From Catenaria anguillulae PL171 (taxonomy: Eukaryota; Blastocladiomycota; Blastocladiomycetes; Blastocladiales; Catenariaceae): a DNA stretch of 64,000 nt. A program made the translations under genes and the position numbers. Positions 21,412 through 33,208 of the stretch are shown piece by piece. The stretch lies in NCBI GenBank assembly GCA_002102555.1, contig MCFL01000088.1, positions 32,539 through 96,538 of the forward strand. The letters run 5' to 3'. The notes under the pieces were generated by a model, which saw only the letters and a program-made list of their open reading frames with translations, did not search any database and was not told the origin of the DNA. The stretch's first letter is position 1. The number at the start of each line of letters is the position of its first letter.

Positions 21412-21797
21412 TTTGCAGAGCGAATGAAAAATGTTGTTCCGTCATCAGTCAGAAGCCCAACAAGCGCTGACGTTGAATGGGGTGAGCTGCTACAGATGGT
21501 GAATCCGAAAAGACCGGAAAAGCACAAAATTCAGTGTGCGGGCTTGGATTCACGGACACGGCCAAGCAATGTTCGTGTGAGTGCCCAAACGTACGTCTAG
21601 TAGCATCTCAGTCGGCAGCAGGCCGTACGCCGTGCTCACCCGGCAGCAGACGTGTCATCGTGAAGTTGGCGACGGCCACAGCCGCACGACCAATGTGCCC
21701 GTGAACAAGAGATCATCGCCAGCAGGTTGACGGAGCGGTGATGGATGGAGCCATGACGCCATGAACCGATCCTAAAGGAACACTCTATGAAATCTAT

Positions 21798-24716
21798 ATG
21801 CCTGCGGCACACACTCCTCTCATGATTTCCGCCGGGCCCGTTGCCGCCAACGGCACCCTGAATGCCTCGGATCAAGCTCCGTTGGTCCTGGCAGACAAGG
21901 CGGTAGCCGTCGCCACACCACCCAATTCCGTCAAGACCGACCCAGTACAAGTCTCAACGCTGGCCGAAGTGCACGCCGCAGTTGACGCACTCAATTCTCT
22001 CGAAGACTCACTGACGGCCGAGCTTTCCGTGCTCACGAGTGTGCCGCTGTCAACGCCCTCCGCGTTTCTGGCCGACAAATCGTACGCACTTGCACTGAAT
22101 GCCAGCCTACAACGAGCTGACCTGGAACTTATTAGACCGGAAATCGCCATGCTCATGGGCCAATCCGCGCAGCTTCTCGCGCTTGCCTCGGAGAGCGATT
22201 CGCTCACCATGACGCTCGGATCACAACTCAAGTCGCTCGACCTCGAGCTGGTTCGTGCCCGTTTCTTCTTTTCCCTCCAGATTCCCTTGACTGTTTTTTC
22301 ACTGATGATTTTGAAACCACAGCGCCACCTCGACAAAGCCATTGACCGCATCCACCTTCTCACCGACATCAAGGGCTGCGCAACCAACGTTCAATCCGCC
22401 ATGGCGGTTGCCGATTGGGAAACCGCAGCAGGTTACGTCGAGCGGCACCTTGAGCGTATCAAGGCAATGCCTCCTCCCGCAGCCCTCGCCCCCTCGCGCC
22501 CCGCCGCTTCCACCGTGCCACCAGCTGGCACCGACACGCTCCCGGCAACCCCGCGCATGTCGCTTGCCGAATTCGAAGACCTGCCACCATCCCTGCAATC
22601 GCTGTTCCCGCACCACACGTCGATCGAACGCGACCTGCGGCACGCCGAAGCCATTCTCGACTCGACCCGTGCAGACCTCAAGCAAGCTCTGACATCGGAA
22701 TTTCAACGCGCAGGCGACCCTGCCCACCCAGATTCGCCCGCCTTGCTGCGTTGCGTGTCGCTGTTCCCACGCATTGGCGAACACGAGCTAGGCGTGTCGC
22801 TGTTTGCCGCCTATCTTGCCAGCATGCTTGCCGACCGGTGCCGGGCCGTTGCCGCCGATGTGCACCAGCTCGGGCCCGCAGCCAACGTGCAGCTCATGAC
22901 CAAAGTGTTTGAAAACATTGCGTTGCTTGTGGACCAGAATGCAGGCATGATTGAGGAAAAGTACGGCCACGGGTATGCGCTGATCTTGTTGCAGCATTTG
23001 CACGCCGAGGGCGCACGCCAGGGACTCGACTTGGTGCGTGGGTGGATGGACAAGCGGCGCGTCGACCACTTGTTGGGCATGGCTCGGCAGGCCGTCGACT
23101 TGTCTGCACGCGAGCTCGACGCGACGCTTGCCGAGATGGTGGCCGTGGTCCAGCACACCGATTTGTTTTACCGGTTCTTGAGGCATCGTGGACGCGCCGA
23201 GGTTGCCGGCATTCGTGCGGCGGCGGCCGCCGGCAATGCCGGCATGCAGGCGCTGGTAACCAAGATTGACGACCAGCCAAAGACGCTTGCGCCCGAAACG
23301 GGCCTGCCGCTCATGGGCGACCTGGAAGGCGTTGCAATCAAGGAAATGTCCAACCATTATATTGCACTTGAGTCGGCATACTTCAAGTCCAACGTAGCAC
23401 GTGCCATGGATCTCGACATGCAGACTGCGGGCGGCGATGCCGACGCGAACGGGCCGCTCATGAGTGCGTGCGTCGACGATGTGTTCTACTTGTTGAAAAA
23501 GTGCGTGTTTCGCGCGCTGGCAACGAGGGATTTGGACGTGGCGTGCACCGTGTTGCAAGAGTTTGAAAGTGTCGTGCAGGGCGAGTTTGTGGGCGGATTG
23601 CAAGGGAGACTCGAAGGTTTATTGGAGGCATTTGCGGGCGAGCCGAGGGCAGACACGAGGGCCGGGTTGATGGTACATTCGTTCCGTTCCCTCAACCTGC
23701 GATCTTTGTTGTCGATGCAGCGGCCAAACTTACATCACTGACGGATCACTTTCCAGATGCAACTCAACAACCTTCAGCAAGTGGTTGTCTACATGCCGAA
23801 ATTCCTCGACGAAGTCGAGCGCTCAATCCAACCACTGGTCCGCCTACTCCCAACCACCTCGTCACTGCCCGACGTGTCGCAGTCCGCCTCCACCCTCGAC
23901 ATGCCCGACGTGGACCCCAAACTGGCCCAGCTTCTCGCCAAGCGCCGTGAAAAAGTCGCATTTTCGCTTGGCCCCTACAATCGGCTTGCGCACTCTGTGG
24001 CGCAAGTCGTGCACAAGCACCTCGACGACATGTTTGAGACGTTTTTGCGGTCCAAGGTCCAGGGACTTCTCAAGCAGTACCTGTACACAAACTACACCAT
24101 GGACGAGGACGAGTACACACAGCTGGCCGCGGCCAATGCATACATTGGCAACAATACCCGGTTTGTGAATGCATTTAGCGGGCTTGTTGCTAACAGCAAG
24201 GTACATTTTCCTTGTCGTTCCCTCGATTGCTTTCCCTTAGCTTACCCATGCCGTGTGTAACCCCCCCCCCCCAATTCACAGAATGAGCTTTTGCCCGCCA
24301 ACATGCACGTGCTGCTCCTGGTCATGGTCGACTTTTGCATCAAGTACTGGGAATCGCTCATTCTCACGCAACGTTTCTCGCAATTCGGTGCCTTGTACCT
24401 GGAGCGCGACGTGCGGTCGTTTGCGTCGTATGCGACCTCGGAAGCCTCGCGCACGGCCGGCGCGGCCGAGCCCGCGGGTGGGGCGGGCGGAGGCGGTGCG
24501 TCGTTGACGTGGGCACATAGTTTGCGTGAAAAGCTGGCCGGGTTGCATCAGATTATCACCTTGTTGACGGTGAGTGAGCCCGCAGAGGTGTTGGATTATT
24601 GGGGTCCAAAGGCGGTGGCACCCATTGAGTGGAAGTTGAAGGAGAAGCAGGTCAGGCAGGTGTTGGGGTTGAGGGTCGAGTTTGGGGCCGAGGAGATTGC
24701 GAAGCTCAAGTTGTAG
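21798..24716 (+). CDS. COG4: Conserved oligomeric Golgi complex subunit 4
   Basis: Four exons, 21798-22250, 22323-23672, 23757-24200 and 24282-24716, all phase 0, encode 893 residues. COG4 belongs to lobe A of the tether that captures retrograde intra-Golgi vesicles and binds the SNARE-Sly1 assembly. Family signatures: LDKAIDRIHLLTDIKGCATN, FPRIGEHELGVSLFAAYLAS, a VDDVFYLLKKCVFRAL segment matching MVDDVFYIVKKC of animals, QFGALYLERDVRSFASY, and the invariant tail VLDYWGPKAVAP, VRQVLGLRVEFGAEEIAKLKL. The 22250 donor (GTTCGT) was chosen because removing the intron restores the family spacing in LDLELRHLDK. The last intron carries a 12-base C tract beside its acceptor. A Gly/Ala-rich insert lies near residue 805. 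Confidence 0.95.
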
Positions 24717-24990
24717 TTGGATACATGTATGTCCATATTTGCACATCTTTCAGTGTTTACTTTATGCGTGGGGAAGGCAGGAGTATGTGGTGGTATATAG
24801 AATGAGAGGGAGGAGTTGTGAAAGGGGGGCGAGTGAGACCAGCAAAAGAAAACAACGAGCATTCAGAGATAACGAGGGTCACAACGGTGCAGCAACGCAA
24901 AAAAACGGGCAATGGATGCCAGGGTGAAGATGCCGAGCGGGTACCGAGAATTAAATAGAAATGTACAGATATCGCAACCAAATGACACAG

Positions 24991-26173
24991 TTACAGTGCC
25001 AATCCCGCCGTCCGCCCAACCAACGCTCCGGCCTCCTCGGCCATTCCCTCGGTTGTTGCGTCTTGAAAGTAGGGATGCGCCAGCGCTTGATGTGCATTGT
25101 ACCGCAAATTTGGGTCGTATGCCAACATGTTCTGTGGCAAAAAAAAAAAACGCCTACCTTAGAAATCGGTTGAGATCCCGCAAAGAACGACGTAGCAAGT
25201 GAGCATACCTCAATCAAATGCAGCGCATACTCTGGCGGGTTGGGGACAACAGACTCGAGAGATTTTCCCCTCCATTGCGGAAACTCAATCTGAAAGTCGG
25301 GCATGTCTGCAACTTCTTTCCAAACCCGCGGGTCGGGTGTGCCGCGCAATTGAAAGATTTTGAAGAGCTGGTCAATCTCCGAGTCACCTAGAGGCAAAAT
25401 GTCCACGTCAGTACATATGTACATGACTACGTTGACCAGGAGGCAAGTGATGAACCTGGAAACACGGCCTTGCCCGTAAGCATTTCCAAGAGGATACACC
25501 CAGCAGACCAAATGTCGACGGCAAACGAGTAGTTTTTTGATCCAAGCAAGATTTCGGGTGGACGGTACCACAACGTGACGACCTCGTGTGTGTAGACGCG
25601 CATTGGTACATTGATGCCGCGTGCAAGGCCGAAATCGGCGAGTTTGAGGTTGTAGTTTGAATCAATGAGAATGTTCTGATGTGATGGGGAGTAGAAAAGT
25701 CAGAGAACAAGGAGGAAGAGACTTGAAAAAGTGTATCGGAAAGAAGTGTATACCTGAGGTTTCAGGTCCCGGTGAAAGATGCGATGGCGATGGCAAAAGT
25801 CGAGCGCCCTAAGCAGTTGCAAGGTAAAGCTCTTACACAGTGTGTGCGGCAGGGGCAAATTCTTTGTCTGATCCATGAACATTTTGAGATCGTGGTCGAC
25901 AAACTCGTAGACCAAGTGCAGCTGGCGATGCGAGTACGTCACGTCGTGCAAGCGGACAATGTTTGGGTGGTTGAACTCGATGAGCAAGGCAACCTCACGC
26001 AGAGCCGTGGCAGGTACGCCATTGTCGTCGTTGTCAAAGCGGATGCGCTTGAGGGCAACGAGGCGGCCGGTGGCGAGGTCTCGGGCCTTGTAGACGACGC
26101 CATAGGTTCCTTCGCCAATCTTTTCGACGCACGAGTAGGAGCGGTCCGAGGAGTTGAAGTAGCCGTTGAGCAT
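24991..26173 (-). CDS. Cyclin-dependent kinase, CDK1/2 group
   Basis: Four exons (25754-26173, 25456-25675, 25209-25387, 24991-25131), 319 residues. All kinase landmarks are present: [12 protein letters not shown] (Gly loop, with the inhibitory Thr-Tyr pair), VALKRI (Lys), the cyclin-binding helix [13 protein letters not shown] (a PSTAIRE variant), HRDLKPQN (catalytic Asp), LADFGLARG (DFG), a T-loop with [14 protein letters not shown], and [13 protein letters not shown]. The C-lobe has [18 protein letters not shown] and [18 protein letters not shown]. The activating T-loop Thr/Ser position reads YTHE, consistent with Thr. It probably drives the cell cycle. The Ala and Leu in PATALRE and the residue after it place it near CDK1/2 but not as a canonical CDC2. 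It diverges from SEC21. Confidence 0.92.
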
Positions 26174-26692
26174 TGTCAGGTGTCGAGGTCAGGTTGGGAG
26201 GGGGAACTGAACCGCGTTTGGATGAACGGAGAGGGGACAACGACGGTAGGAGGAGACGGGAAAGCCGAAAAAAAGAGGACCGAAAAAGACGGAATCAAGT
26301 GACTTGCGTGTGTTGCGTAGAGTATTGTTGGGTGTGTTGACTTGACGTGCTGTCCAGCACCGGTTGCATATTTATTCAAGGCAGAATTTCAAGTCAGAGA
26401 GATCGTGGATCCGGTTTTGACGTGTCGCCCGACGTGATCAAGATCGAGCTTCCGATCTGCACCTCAACGTCCGCCGACTCGAACTCGCCGCGCGGCGCCT
26501 AACTATCCTCAGTTCAGCTCAGTTGCCACGCCATTATTCATACTGTATCCTCTTGTCAAGTCAAGTCGATCAATGGATGGATGGACGACGGGGTCAATGA
26601 GCAATGCATATCTGATCCATCAACCACACTCTCAACGATCACTATTATACCACAGCTCAATCACCACCACCACCACCAAATTCGAATCGAAC

Positions 26693-29600
26693 ATGGCCGG
26701 CAAGAAGGACGACGACACCTCGGCCGCCAACAAGGGCAGCTCGCCCTACGACAAGTCGCAGGTCCTCCAGGAGACCCGCGTCTTCAACGAGACCCCGCTC
26801 AACCCGCGCAAGTCGCGCCTGCTCCTCGGCAAGGTCCTGGCCCTGCTCTACGCGGGCGAGCACCTGACCCGCCCCGAGGCCACCGACCTCTTCTTTGCCA
26901 CCACAAAGCTCTTCCAGGCAAAGGACCCGGGCCTGCGCCAAATCATCTACCTCGTCATCAAGGAGCTCGCTGACAAGGCCGACGATGTGCTCATGGTCAC
27001 CTCCTCGCTCACAAAGGACATCAACGCCAAGCCCGACGAGCTCTTTTCCAACAACACGGTCCTCTCGTCGGCCGCGTCCGCGTTCGGCTTCCGGTTTGGC
27101 GGCGGCTCGTCCTCGACTTCGTCGTCGTCGGCTGCCACCACCTCGCTCAACTCGGCCGCCTTGGCCCTCGGCGCAGGCGCGGGGCCTGGCGCACTCATTG
27201 GCACCAACGTATCACATCGCGCAGACGCCATCCGCGCCCTGTGCCGCGTCACGGACCCGAGCATGCTTGCTGCCATTGAACGCTTCCTCAAGCAAGCCAT
27301 TGTCGACACGCACGCGGCCGTGTCGACCTCTGCCTTGATCGCGGCCTACCACCTCTCCGGTGTCACAAAGGACATTGTGCGCCGCTGGGCCAACGAGGTC
27401 CAAGAGGCTTTCACCTCGCCCAAGGTGGCCAACCCAGGTGCACCTGGGTATTCGTCCACGTGTTACATTGTGCAGTACCACGCGCTCGGTCTGCTTTACC
27501 AGATCAGGCAACATGATCGAATGGCCGTGGCAAAGTTGGTCCAAGGGTTGGCGCGGTCGGGGGCCGTCCGGTCGCAGTGGGCACAATGTCTGCTTGTGCG
27601 GTTTGCCGTCAAGTGTTGCGAGGACGAATCGAGCTCATTTGGTGGCAAGTCCATGGTCAGCACCGAGGGCAGTGTCTCAGCGAGCATGTATGAGTTTTTG
27701 AAGGCTTTGTGCAAGTACGTTTTTCTTTTTTCATAGCACTCTTGCCCCCATCGGGTGCCATTTGCTAACTATCAACAACATGTGTCACTGTAGTGCAAAC
27801 GATATGGTCATGCTCGAAGCCGCCCGCGCCTTGTGCTCCATGGTCACTGACAACGCCGCCACATCCCTCACGGCCACCCAAGTGCAGCCTGCCATCCAAG
27901 CCCTCCAACAACTGCTCGCGTCCCCGAAACCCACCCTCAAATTTGCAGCCTTGCGCACACTCAACCAACTCGCACAAATCAACCCGTCGCTCGTGTCCGC
28001 ATGCAACCTCGACATGGAATCCCTCGTCAGCGACTCGAACCGGTCGATTGCCACATTTGCCATCACAACGCTGCTCAAGACGGGCACGGAATCGTCCGTG
28101 GACCGCCTCATGAAACAAATTGCCGGGTTCATGTCCGAAATCTCGGACGAGTTCAAGGTCATTGTGATTGACGCCATCCGCGTGCTTGCCGTGAAATTCC
28201 CAAACAAGCAAGCCGTCATGTTGCAATTCCTGTCGGGCGTGCTGCGCGACGAGGGCGGGTACGAGTACAAGAAGGCCGTGGTGGAAGCCATCTTTGACTT
28301 GGTCCAGCGCATGCCCGAGTGCCTTGAGACGGCGCTCGCCCACCTGTGCGAGTTTATTGAAGATTGCGAGTTTACCAAGCTGGCCGTGCGCATTCTCAAC
28401 CTGCTGGGCATTGAAGGCCCTCGCACAAAAGATCCGGCAAAGTACTTGCGGTACATTTACAACCGCGTCATTCTCGAAAACTCAAACGTGCGCGCCGCCG
28501 CAGTCACGGCACTCGCATCGTTTGGCGCGCGCGTCGATTCTGTGCGCCCGACCGTCCGCGTGCTGCTTTCGCGGTGCACGGACGATCCGGACGACGAGGT
28601 CCGCGACCGCGCAACGCTCTACCTGCGCATTCTCGACAATGAGCCGCTCCGCAAAAAGTATCTCATGAACGCCACGGCGTTTGCCTTGCCTGCGTTGCAC
28701 GCCAAGCTCGGGTACTACACGGCCCAACGTGCGTTTGATGCACCCTTGGACTTGGCGGCCGTGCCCAGGGTCGACAAGCGCGACGAGTTTGCCCGCGAGG
28801 TCAAGGCTCGGGCGCAAAGTCCGACGCGGCAGGCCATGATGGCTGGGCCTGGGTCGCCCGGCACGTTGCCGTCATCGGCCACGGCGACCACTTCCTCGAC
28901 GGCTGGCGTCGGTGGTGCAAGCGCAGGTGCAGGTGCCGGTGCAACGGCCGCATCGGCCGCACACTCGGCCACGCAAGCCGCCGCCGTGCTCGAAAAAGTG
29001 CCCGAACTTGCCCCGCTCGTGCCCTCGCTCTTCAAGTCGTCGCCGGCCACCCCGCTCACCGACAAGGAAATGGAATATGTCGTGCACGTTGTCAAGCACG
29101 TGTTTGCCGAGTGGCTCGTGTTTGAGTATGTGGTGGTCAACACTGTGCCCGATGCGTTGCTCGAGCAGGTCACGGTTCAGATGGTACCCGATGTGCCCAT
29201 TGATGCCGTCATGCGCCAAATGCTCGTGGTGCCTGCGCCAAGGATCGTCTGCGGAGCTCAGGAGCCAGCCAGGGTGTTTGTGGCGTTCCAGCGGGCGCCT
29301 GGGTCCGCGCCCATTGTATCGTTTGCGACCACGCTCAAGTATGTTGTCAAGGACTGCGATCCGGTCACGCATGAGCCGGATTCGGTGGAGGGGTACAATG
29401 ACGAGTACAATGTACGCTCACACGTTGTTTTTCGTCTTTTCTTTTCTCATTTCCATCCGGATACTAACACTCATACACGCGATTGCAATGATCACAGCTC
29501 GAGGACGTGGACTTGACCCTCGCAGACTACATGCTTCCCACCGCCGTCCCCGACTTTTCCTCTGCCTGGTCGTCTCTCCCCGCCGAACTCATTCAAACCT

Positions 29601-29866
29601 TCCAAGTGCCCGGCACCCTGCACGCCTCGGTCGGTAACCTGCTCACGCTCTTGGGCATGCAAGCACTCGAAGGTTCCGGTAACGTGGCAAAGGACCGCGC
29701 GTCGCATGTGCTCGTCATGGCGGGCGTGTTCATGGGTGGGTTCCCCGTGCTGGTGCGTGTGCGGCTGGCGGGCGAGCCCGGCGCGGGCGTCACGGCCATG
29801 GAGGTGGCGGTCAGGAGTTCGGTGGCCGAGGTGGCGCAGATGGTGGTGCAGGCCGTTCAGGGATGA
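26693..29866 (+). CDS. SEC21: Coatomer subunit gamma (gamma-COP)
   Basis: Three exons, 26693-27714, 27794-29411 and 29498-29866, 1002 residues. A COPI coat subunit for Golgi-to-ER and intra-Golgi vesicles. The adaptin-like trunk starts SSPYDKSQVLQETRVFNETP and includes LRQIIYLVIKELADKADDV, ALCRVTDPSMLAAIERFLKQ, CYIVQYHALGLLYQIRQHDR and FVSLRTLNQLAQ-type HEAT helices such as FAALRTLNQLAQINPSLVS. A flexible linker near residues 700-780 leads to the appendage domain (EYVVHVVKHVFAEWLVFEY, FVAFQRAP). A Ser/Ala/Gly-rich insert of about 35 residues interrupts the trunk after NAKPDELFSNNTVL. That and the long linker explain why the protein exceeds the usual 870-940 residues. Confidence 0.95.
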
Positions 29867-30937
29867 GTGACTGAGCATTCAGTGTGTTGGGAGCCTGGAG
29901 GTTGTGTGGTTATTGAATTTGTCTTTCTTGTTTCCTTCTTGTTTGGTTGCAGTCTCGGTATGAGTCGCACTCCGGTAAATACACATGGTCCATTTTCAAT
30001 TCTCCGCAACGTGGTGACCGGCAGCGCAAATGCCGTCGATGTTCTGATCTCGGCGCAAGTCATGTTAAACTGACGCGGCACCTGCCCATTCCCCTGGTTT
30101 TTTTCGACCACAAGGGACATGATGTATCCTCGCCGTCTAGTTGGTACGTGCTCGCCCATTCATCTCCGTCGTCGACTCAACACTGTCAATGATCCGACTG
30201 CTCACCGCCACTTTCTCTCTCCTCTCCTCAGTCTGCCAACAAAGACAAACCCGGGACAGTCTTTGAGCCACCGAAAGGCATTCACAGCCTTGATGCCGTC
30301 GCTTGATTGCGTTGTAGAAACGGTCTCCTTCATGTGCTGCACGAATGAATGGAATGAATGGCCCATTTTGTCAAACACCCGCTGAATTGTCAATATACAG
30401 CGCCGTTCGCCGCGCACAAGCGGAACATGGTCAATACGACAGGCCACTCGCGATGACAGGTTACAGTCCGTCGAGCTTGCTGGCCGCCGGGCGGCCAAGG
30501 ATGCAGAGCAGCGGACGCAAAACCGCCGCCTTGCCGTCGGTACGACACGTTCACGTTGGGTGATCGGTTGGAACGACCCGACCCGGAGAAGCTACCCGGA
30601 GATGCAAAACCAGGGTGTGGTTATCGAGATCCAGGGGAGAGGGAATTGGGGTGCGAATGAGCGAGCTGCCACAGAGAAAATGTATCGAAAGAGTTGACCG
30701 GAAAACACTGTAGTGATAAATGTACCAAGAATCGGCTGCAAGAGGAACAACAGAGAAAAATGGGATGAATAATGGATGAGTAGGATGATTTAAACCAAAG
30801 GAAAGAACAACACAATAATCAAGAACACAATACACTAAAGGGAGATAGATGGCAAGCAACAGGAAAGCAACGAAAGAGACACACGCCCAGTCATACAAAC
30901 TAACGAAACATGGGATCCGTACGATTACACACCCACC
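29867..30937. other. Intergenic region with a weak small-gene candidate
   Basis: No recognised gene. Between 29950 and 30140 two frames stay open (one reads YESHSGKYTWSIFNSPQRGD), a GTACGT donor lies at 30142, a pyrimidine tract and CAG acceptor lie at 30234, and the following 75 bp read SANKDKPGTVFEPPKGIHS before a stop. These could be exons of a protein under 80 residues, but the phases do not join cleanly. From 30320 to 30937 I see nothing beyond the 3' flank of the next gene. Confidence 0.25.
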
Positions 30938-32872
30938 CTAGTTGGCCAGGGATGTCCCATAAATGGTCGCCTTGGTCGACGACGGCGAGCTCGACGCTGA
31001 CACGCCCTGTTGCGGCGCTTGCTCCTCGCGGCGCCAAGATACCTGCGACGACCCGCCCACTAGATCACTCGAGGTCCACACTTGGGCGTCCGCTGGCTGC
31101 AGCACCGTCGGCGCGGTTGCAAATGTCGACCGTGTTGACGTATCCGAGACACGCGACGCTGCAAGCTCGTGTGGCGGTGTGCTCACAGCCGACGGAGACG
31201 CAAGCGATCCGGGCCAGTGCACAGACCCTGGAAGCGCGGAAAAAACGGATGCGGCGTGGCGGGCTGATGAGGCTGGAGGAACCGCACTGGTCGGCGTCAC
31301 TGGTGCTGAAAAGGAAGTCATTTCCAGCGACGGGCGACTGTTGACGGCTGTAGGCGCTGCCGAGTGGCTACCCAGTTGAATCAGTCCAGCGCGTTGGAGG
31401 GCAGCAGCTCGAGGAGACATGAGACTTTGCAATCCTGGCGGCATGGAACGGCGATGGGTGACCACCCGAGGGGCTTGCTGGCGGACCCGCGGGCGAGGAT
31501 GTGCAATGTTGGATGGGTTGGTTGACGACATATCGGAAGAAGCGGGAGCAATGGAAGATGCGTGACCAGATGATCCAAACGACAGCACAGTGGATGGCGA
31601 CGCAGCAATGGTTTCCAATGAAGAAGCCAGAGCTTGTGCCGCATCCTCGGTTGTTGGCAGCGTGGGCACATTCCACTTATTGGCTGCGAGCGCCGCTGCC
31701 CCTCCATTCCGCCTGCTCTTGCGTGAACCTGACACATTGACCGCCGACGCAGACTTGCGCAAATGCTGAATGGGACTTGCATACGCGTGCCCCGCAACCC
31801 GCTCCAGCGATGCAATGTGCCGCAATCCGCCGCCTCCTGCAACACCTTGAGCCGCCAAAGGTCCCACGCACGCATCGCTTGCCGACGCTGGACGCGACGA
31901 GATTTCCGATGTGGGCGACAGCGCCATGGACGGAGCTACAGACGAGCTGATGGCCGAACAAGACATCGAGTCGTCAGCGTCAGCGGTCGCGGGACGAAGA
32001 GTAGACGCGGGCGACAAGCCGCTGGACGACGAACCCGCACCTGCGCCTGCACCTGCCCCGCTGCCGCTCGTGTTGTTGCTTGGCCTCCTCGCATGCCCGT
32101 GGCCGGCAAAGCCGCCCGGTTCACGCGGCGAGTGAAGCGAGCCGCGCAAGCTTGTCGGTGACACATCGGCCATGTTGATCAGGGAGGCAAGCGCTTGCAT
32201 GGCGACCGAGCTGCCGCCATTTGAAGGTGCGCGTGGCCGTGGAATAGACATGGACGGATCGTACGACGCGTGGTGGCAGGTACCGCTCGAGCCCGACGAC
32301 GAGATGGACATGTGACCAGTGGACGGGGTCAGGATTCGTGGCATGGACGAATACCCGTTGGCATACTGCGGCTGTGCTTGCATGTGCTGATGAAAGTAAT
32401 CCGTCGAGCCCTGTTGCTGGTACCCATTGAGTGATGATTGCTGCTGCCGGGGCCCGGTCCCGGAATTTGCTGGTGACGGAACCATGTACAAGGTGCTTGG
32501 CGTCGTCGACGCCGCAGCTTGCGGGCCAAGGTGGCCAGGCCTGGGCGTGTGAGGAAGTGATCCGCCACCATTGTGAATTTGCGGGTAGTGCTCGTAGCCG
32601 TGCTGAGCTGACCCATTTGTGGTTGCTGCGGCAGTCACATCATCTGCAGCATGAATGAGCGATGCCAGCATGGCTTGCGCTGAGACGACGGATCCCGAGC
32701 GTGAGCGCTGTTGCGGCGGTGGGGGCCCTTGAGTTGGCGGTGGGAACGGTGGCGGAGAAAAGTGCACTTGATCATTTGTTGAGCGAGCACGAGAGCGCGA
32801 GCGGCTGCGGGACTGGTGTCGAGCGGAGCGGCCAGAAGGTGTGCTGGACTTGGTCGATGGAACGAGAGTCAC
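30938..32872 (-). CDS. Ser/Pro/Ala-rich disordered protein with LASLI motifs
   Basis: 644 residues from the ATG at 32872; the frame remains open to about 32960, so an upstream exon is possible. The N-terminus has an SRSRSRSRARS stretch. A short amphipathic motif recurs: AQAMLASLIHAADDV near residue 65 and AMQALASLINMADVSP near residue 225, within otherwise low-complexity Ser, Pro, Ala, Gln and His sequence. No enzymatic domain is visible. Later segments include RRNGGAAALAANKWNVPTLP, which might be a conserved patch. Repeated helical motifs in a disordered chain suggest a protein-binding or transcription-related role, which is inference. It lies 340 bp downstream of the cyclin on the same strand. 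Confidence 0.6.
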   Translation of the reverse strand: MTLVPSTKSSTPSGRSARHQSRSRSRSRARSTNDQVHFSPPPFPPPTQGPPPPQQRSRSGSVVSAQAMLASLIHAADDVTAAATTNGSAQHGYEHYPQIHNGGGSLPHTPRPGHLGPQAAASTTPSTLYMVPSPANSGTGPRQQQSSLNGYQQQGSTDYFHQHMQAQPQYANGYSSMPRILTPSTGHMSISSSGSSGTCHHASYDPSMSIPRPRAPSNGGSSVAMQALASLINMADVSPTSLRGSLHSPREPGGFAGHGHARRPSNNTSGSGAGAGAGAGSSSSGLSPASTLRPATADADDSMSCSAISSSVAPSMALSPTSEISSRPASASDACVGPLAAQGVAGGGGLRHIASLERVAGHAYASPIQHLRKSASAVNVSGSRKSRRNGGAAALAANKWNVPTLPTTEDAAQALASSLETIAASPSTVLSFGSSGHASSIAPASSDMSSTNPSNIAHPRPRVRQQAPRVVTHRRSMPPGLQSLMSPRAAALQRAGLIQLGSHSAAPTAVNSRPSLEMTSFSAPVTPTSAVPPASSARHAASVFSALPGSVHWPGSLASPSAVSTPPHELAASRVSDTSTRSTFATAPTVLQPADAQVWTSSDLVGGSSQVSWRREEQAPQQGVSASSSPSSTKATIYGTSLAN

Positions 32873-33208
32873 GGCGGGGACTGGGGCTGGGTGAGAGGCA
32901 AAGTTGTTGACGGAGATGGGAGGCGGTACAGCGATGGGAGGGACGCTTGACTTTCGGGCCTCAGGCTACACAGATTGTTCACAAATGATTGAATAGTACA
33001 GATGTTAATGTATATACGGATTGATATCTATCAGATGGGGAGGAGGTGAAGTGGGCAATGACTTGGGATTGGAAAGTATGGGTACAGAGTCAGAAATGGA
33101 AGGGCAACGATGCAAGTGGGCAAGTTGGCGTAAATGGAATGGTACAGGCAAGGAACAAAGGGTACAGCAAGAGAGATGAATGAAAAAAAGAGTGGGGTGC
33201 AACATGGT

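Noticed and set aside
24251-24273. Poly-C run as a functional element.
   Set aside because: It is a homopolymer in an intron of COG4 beside a valid acceptor, most simply a polymerase-slippage tract.
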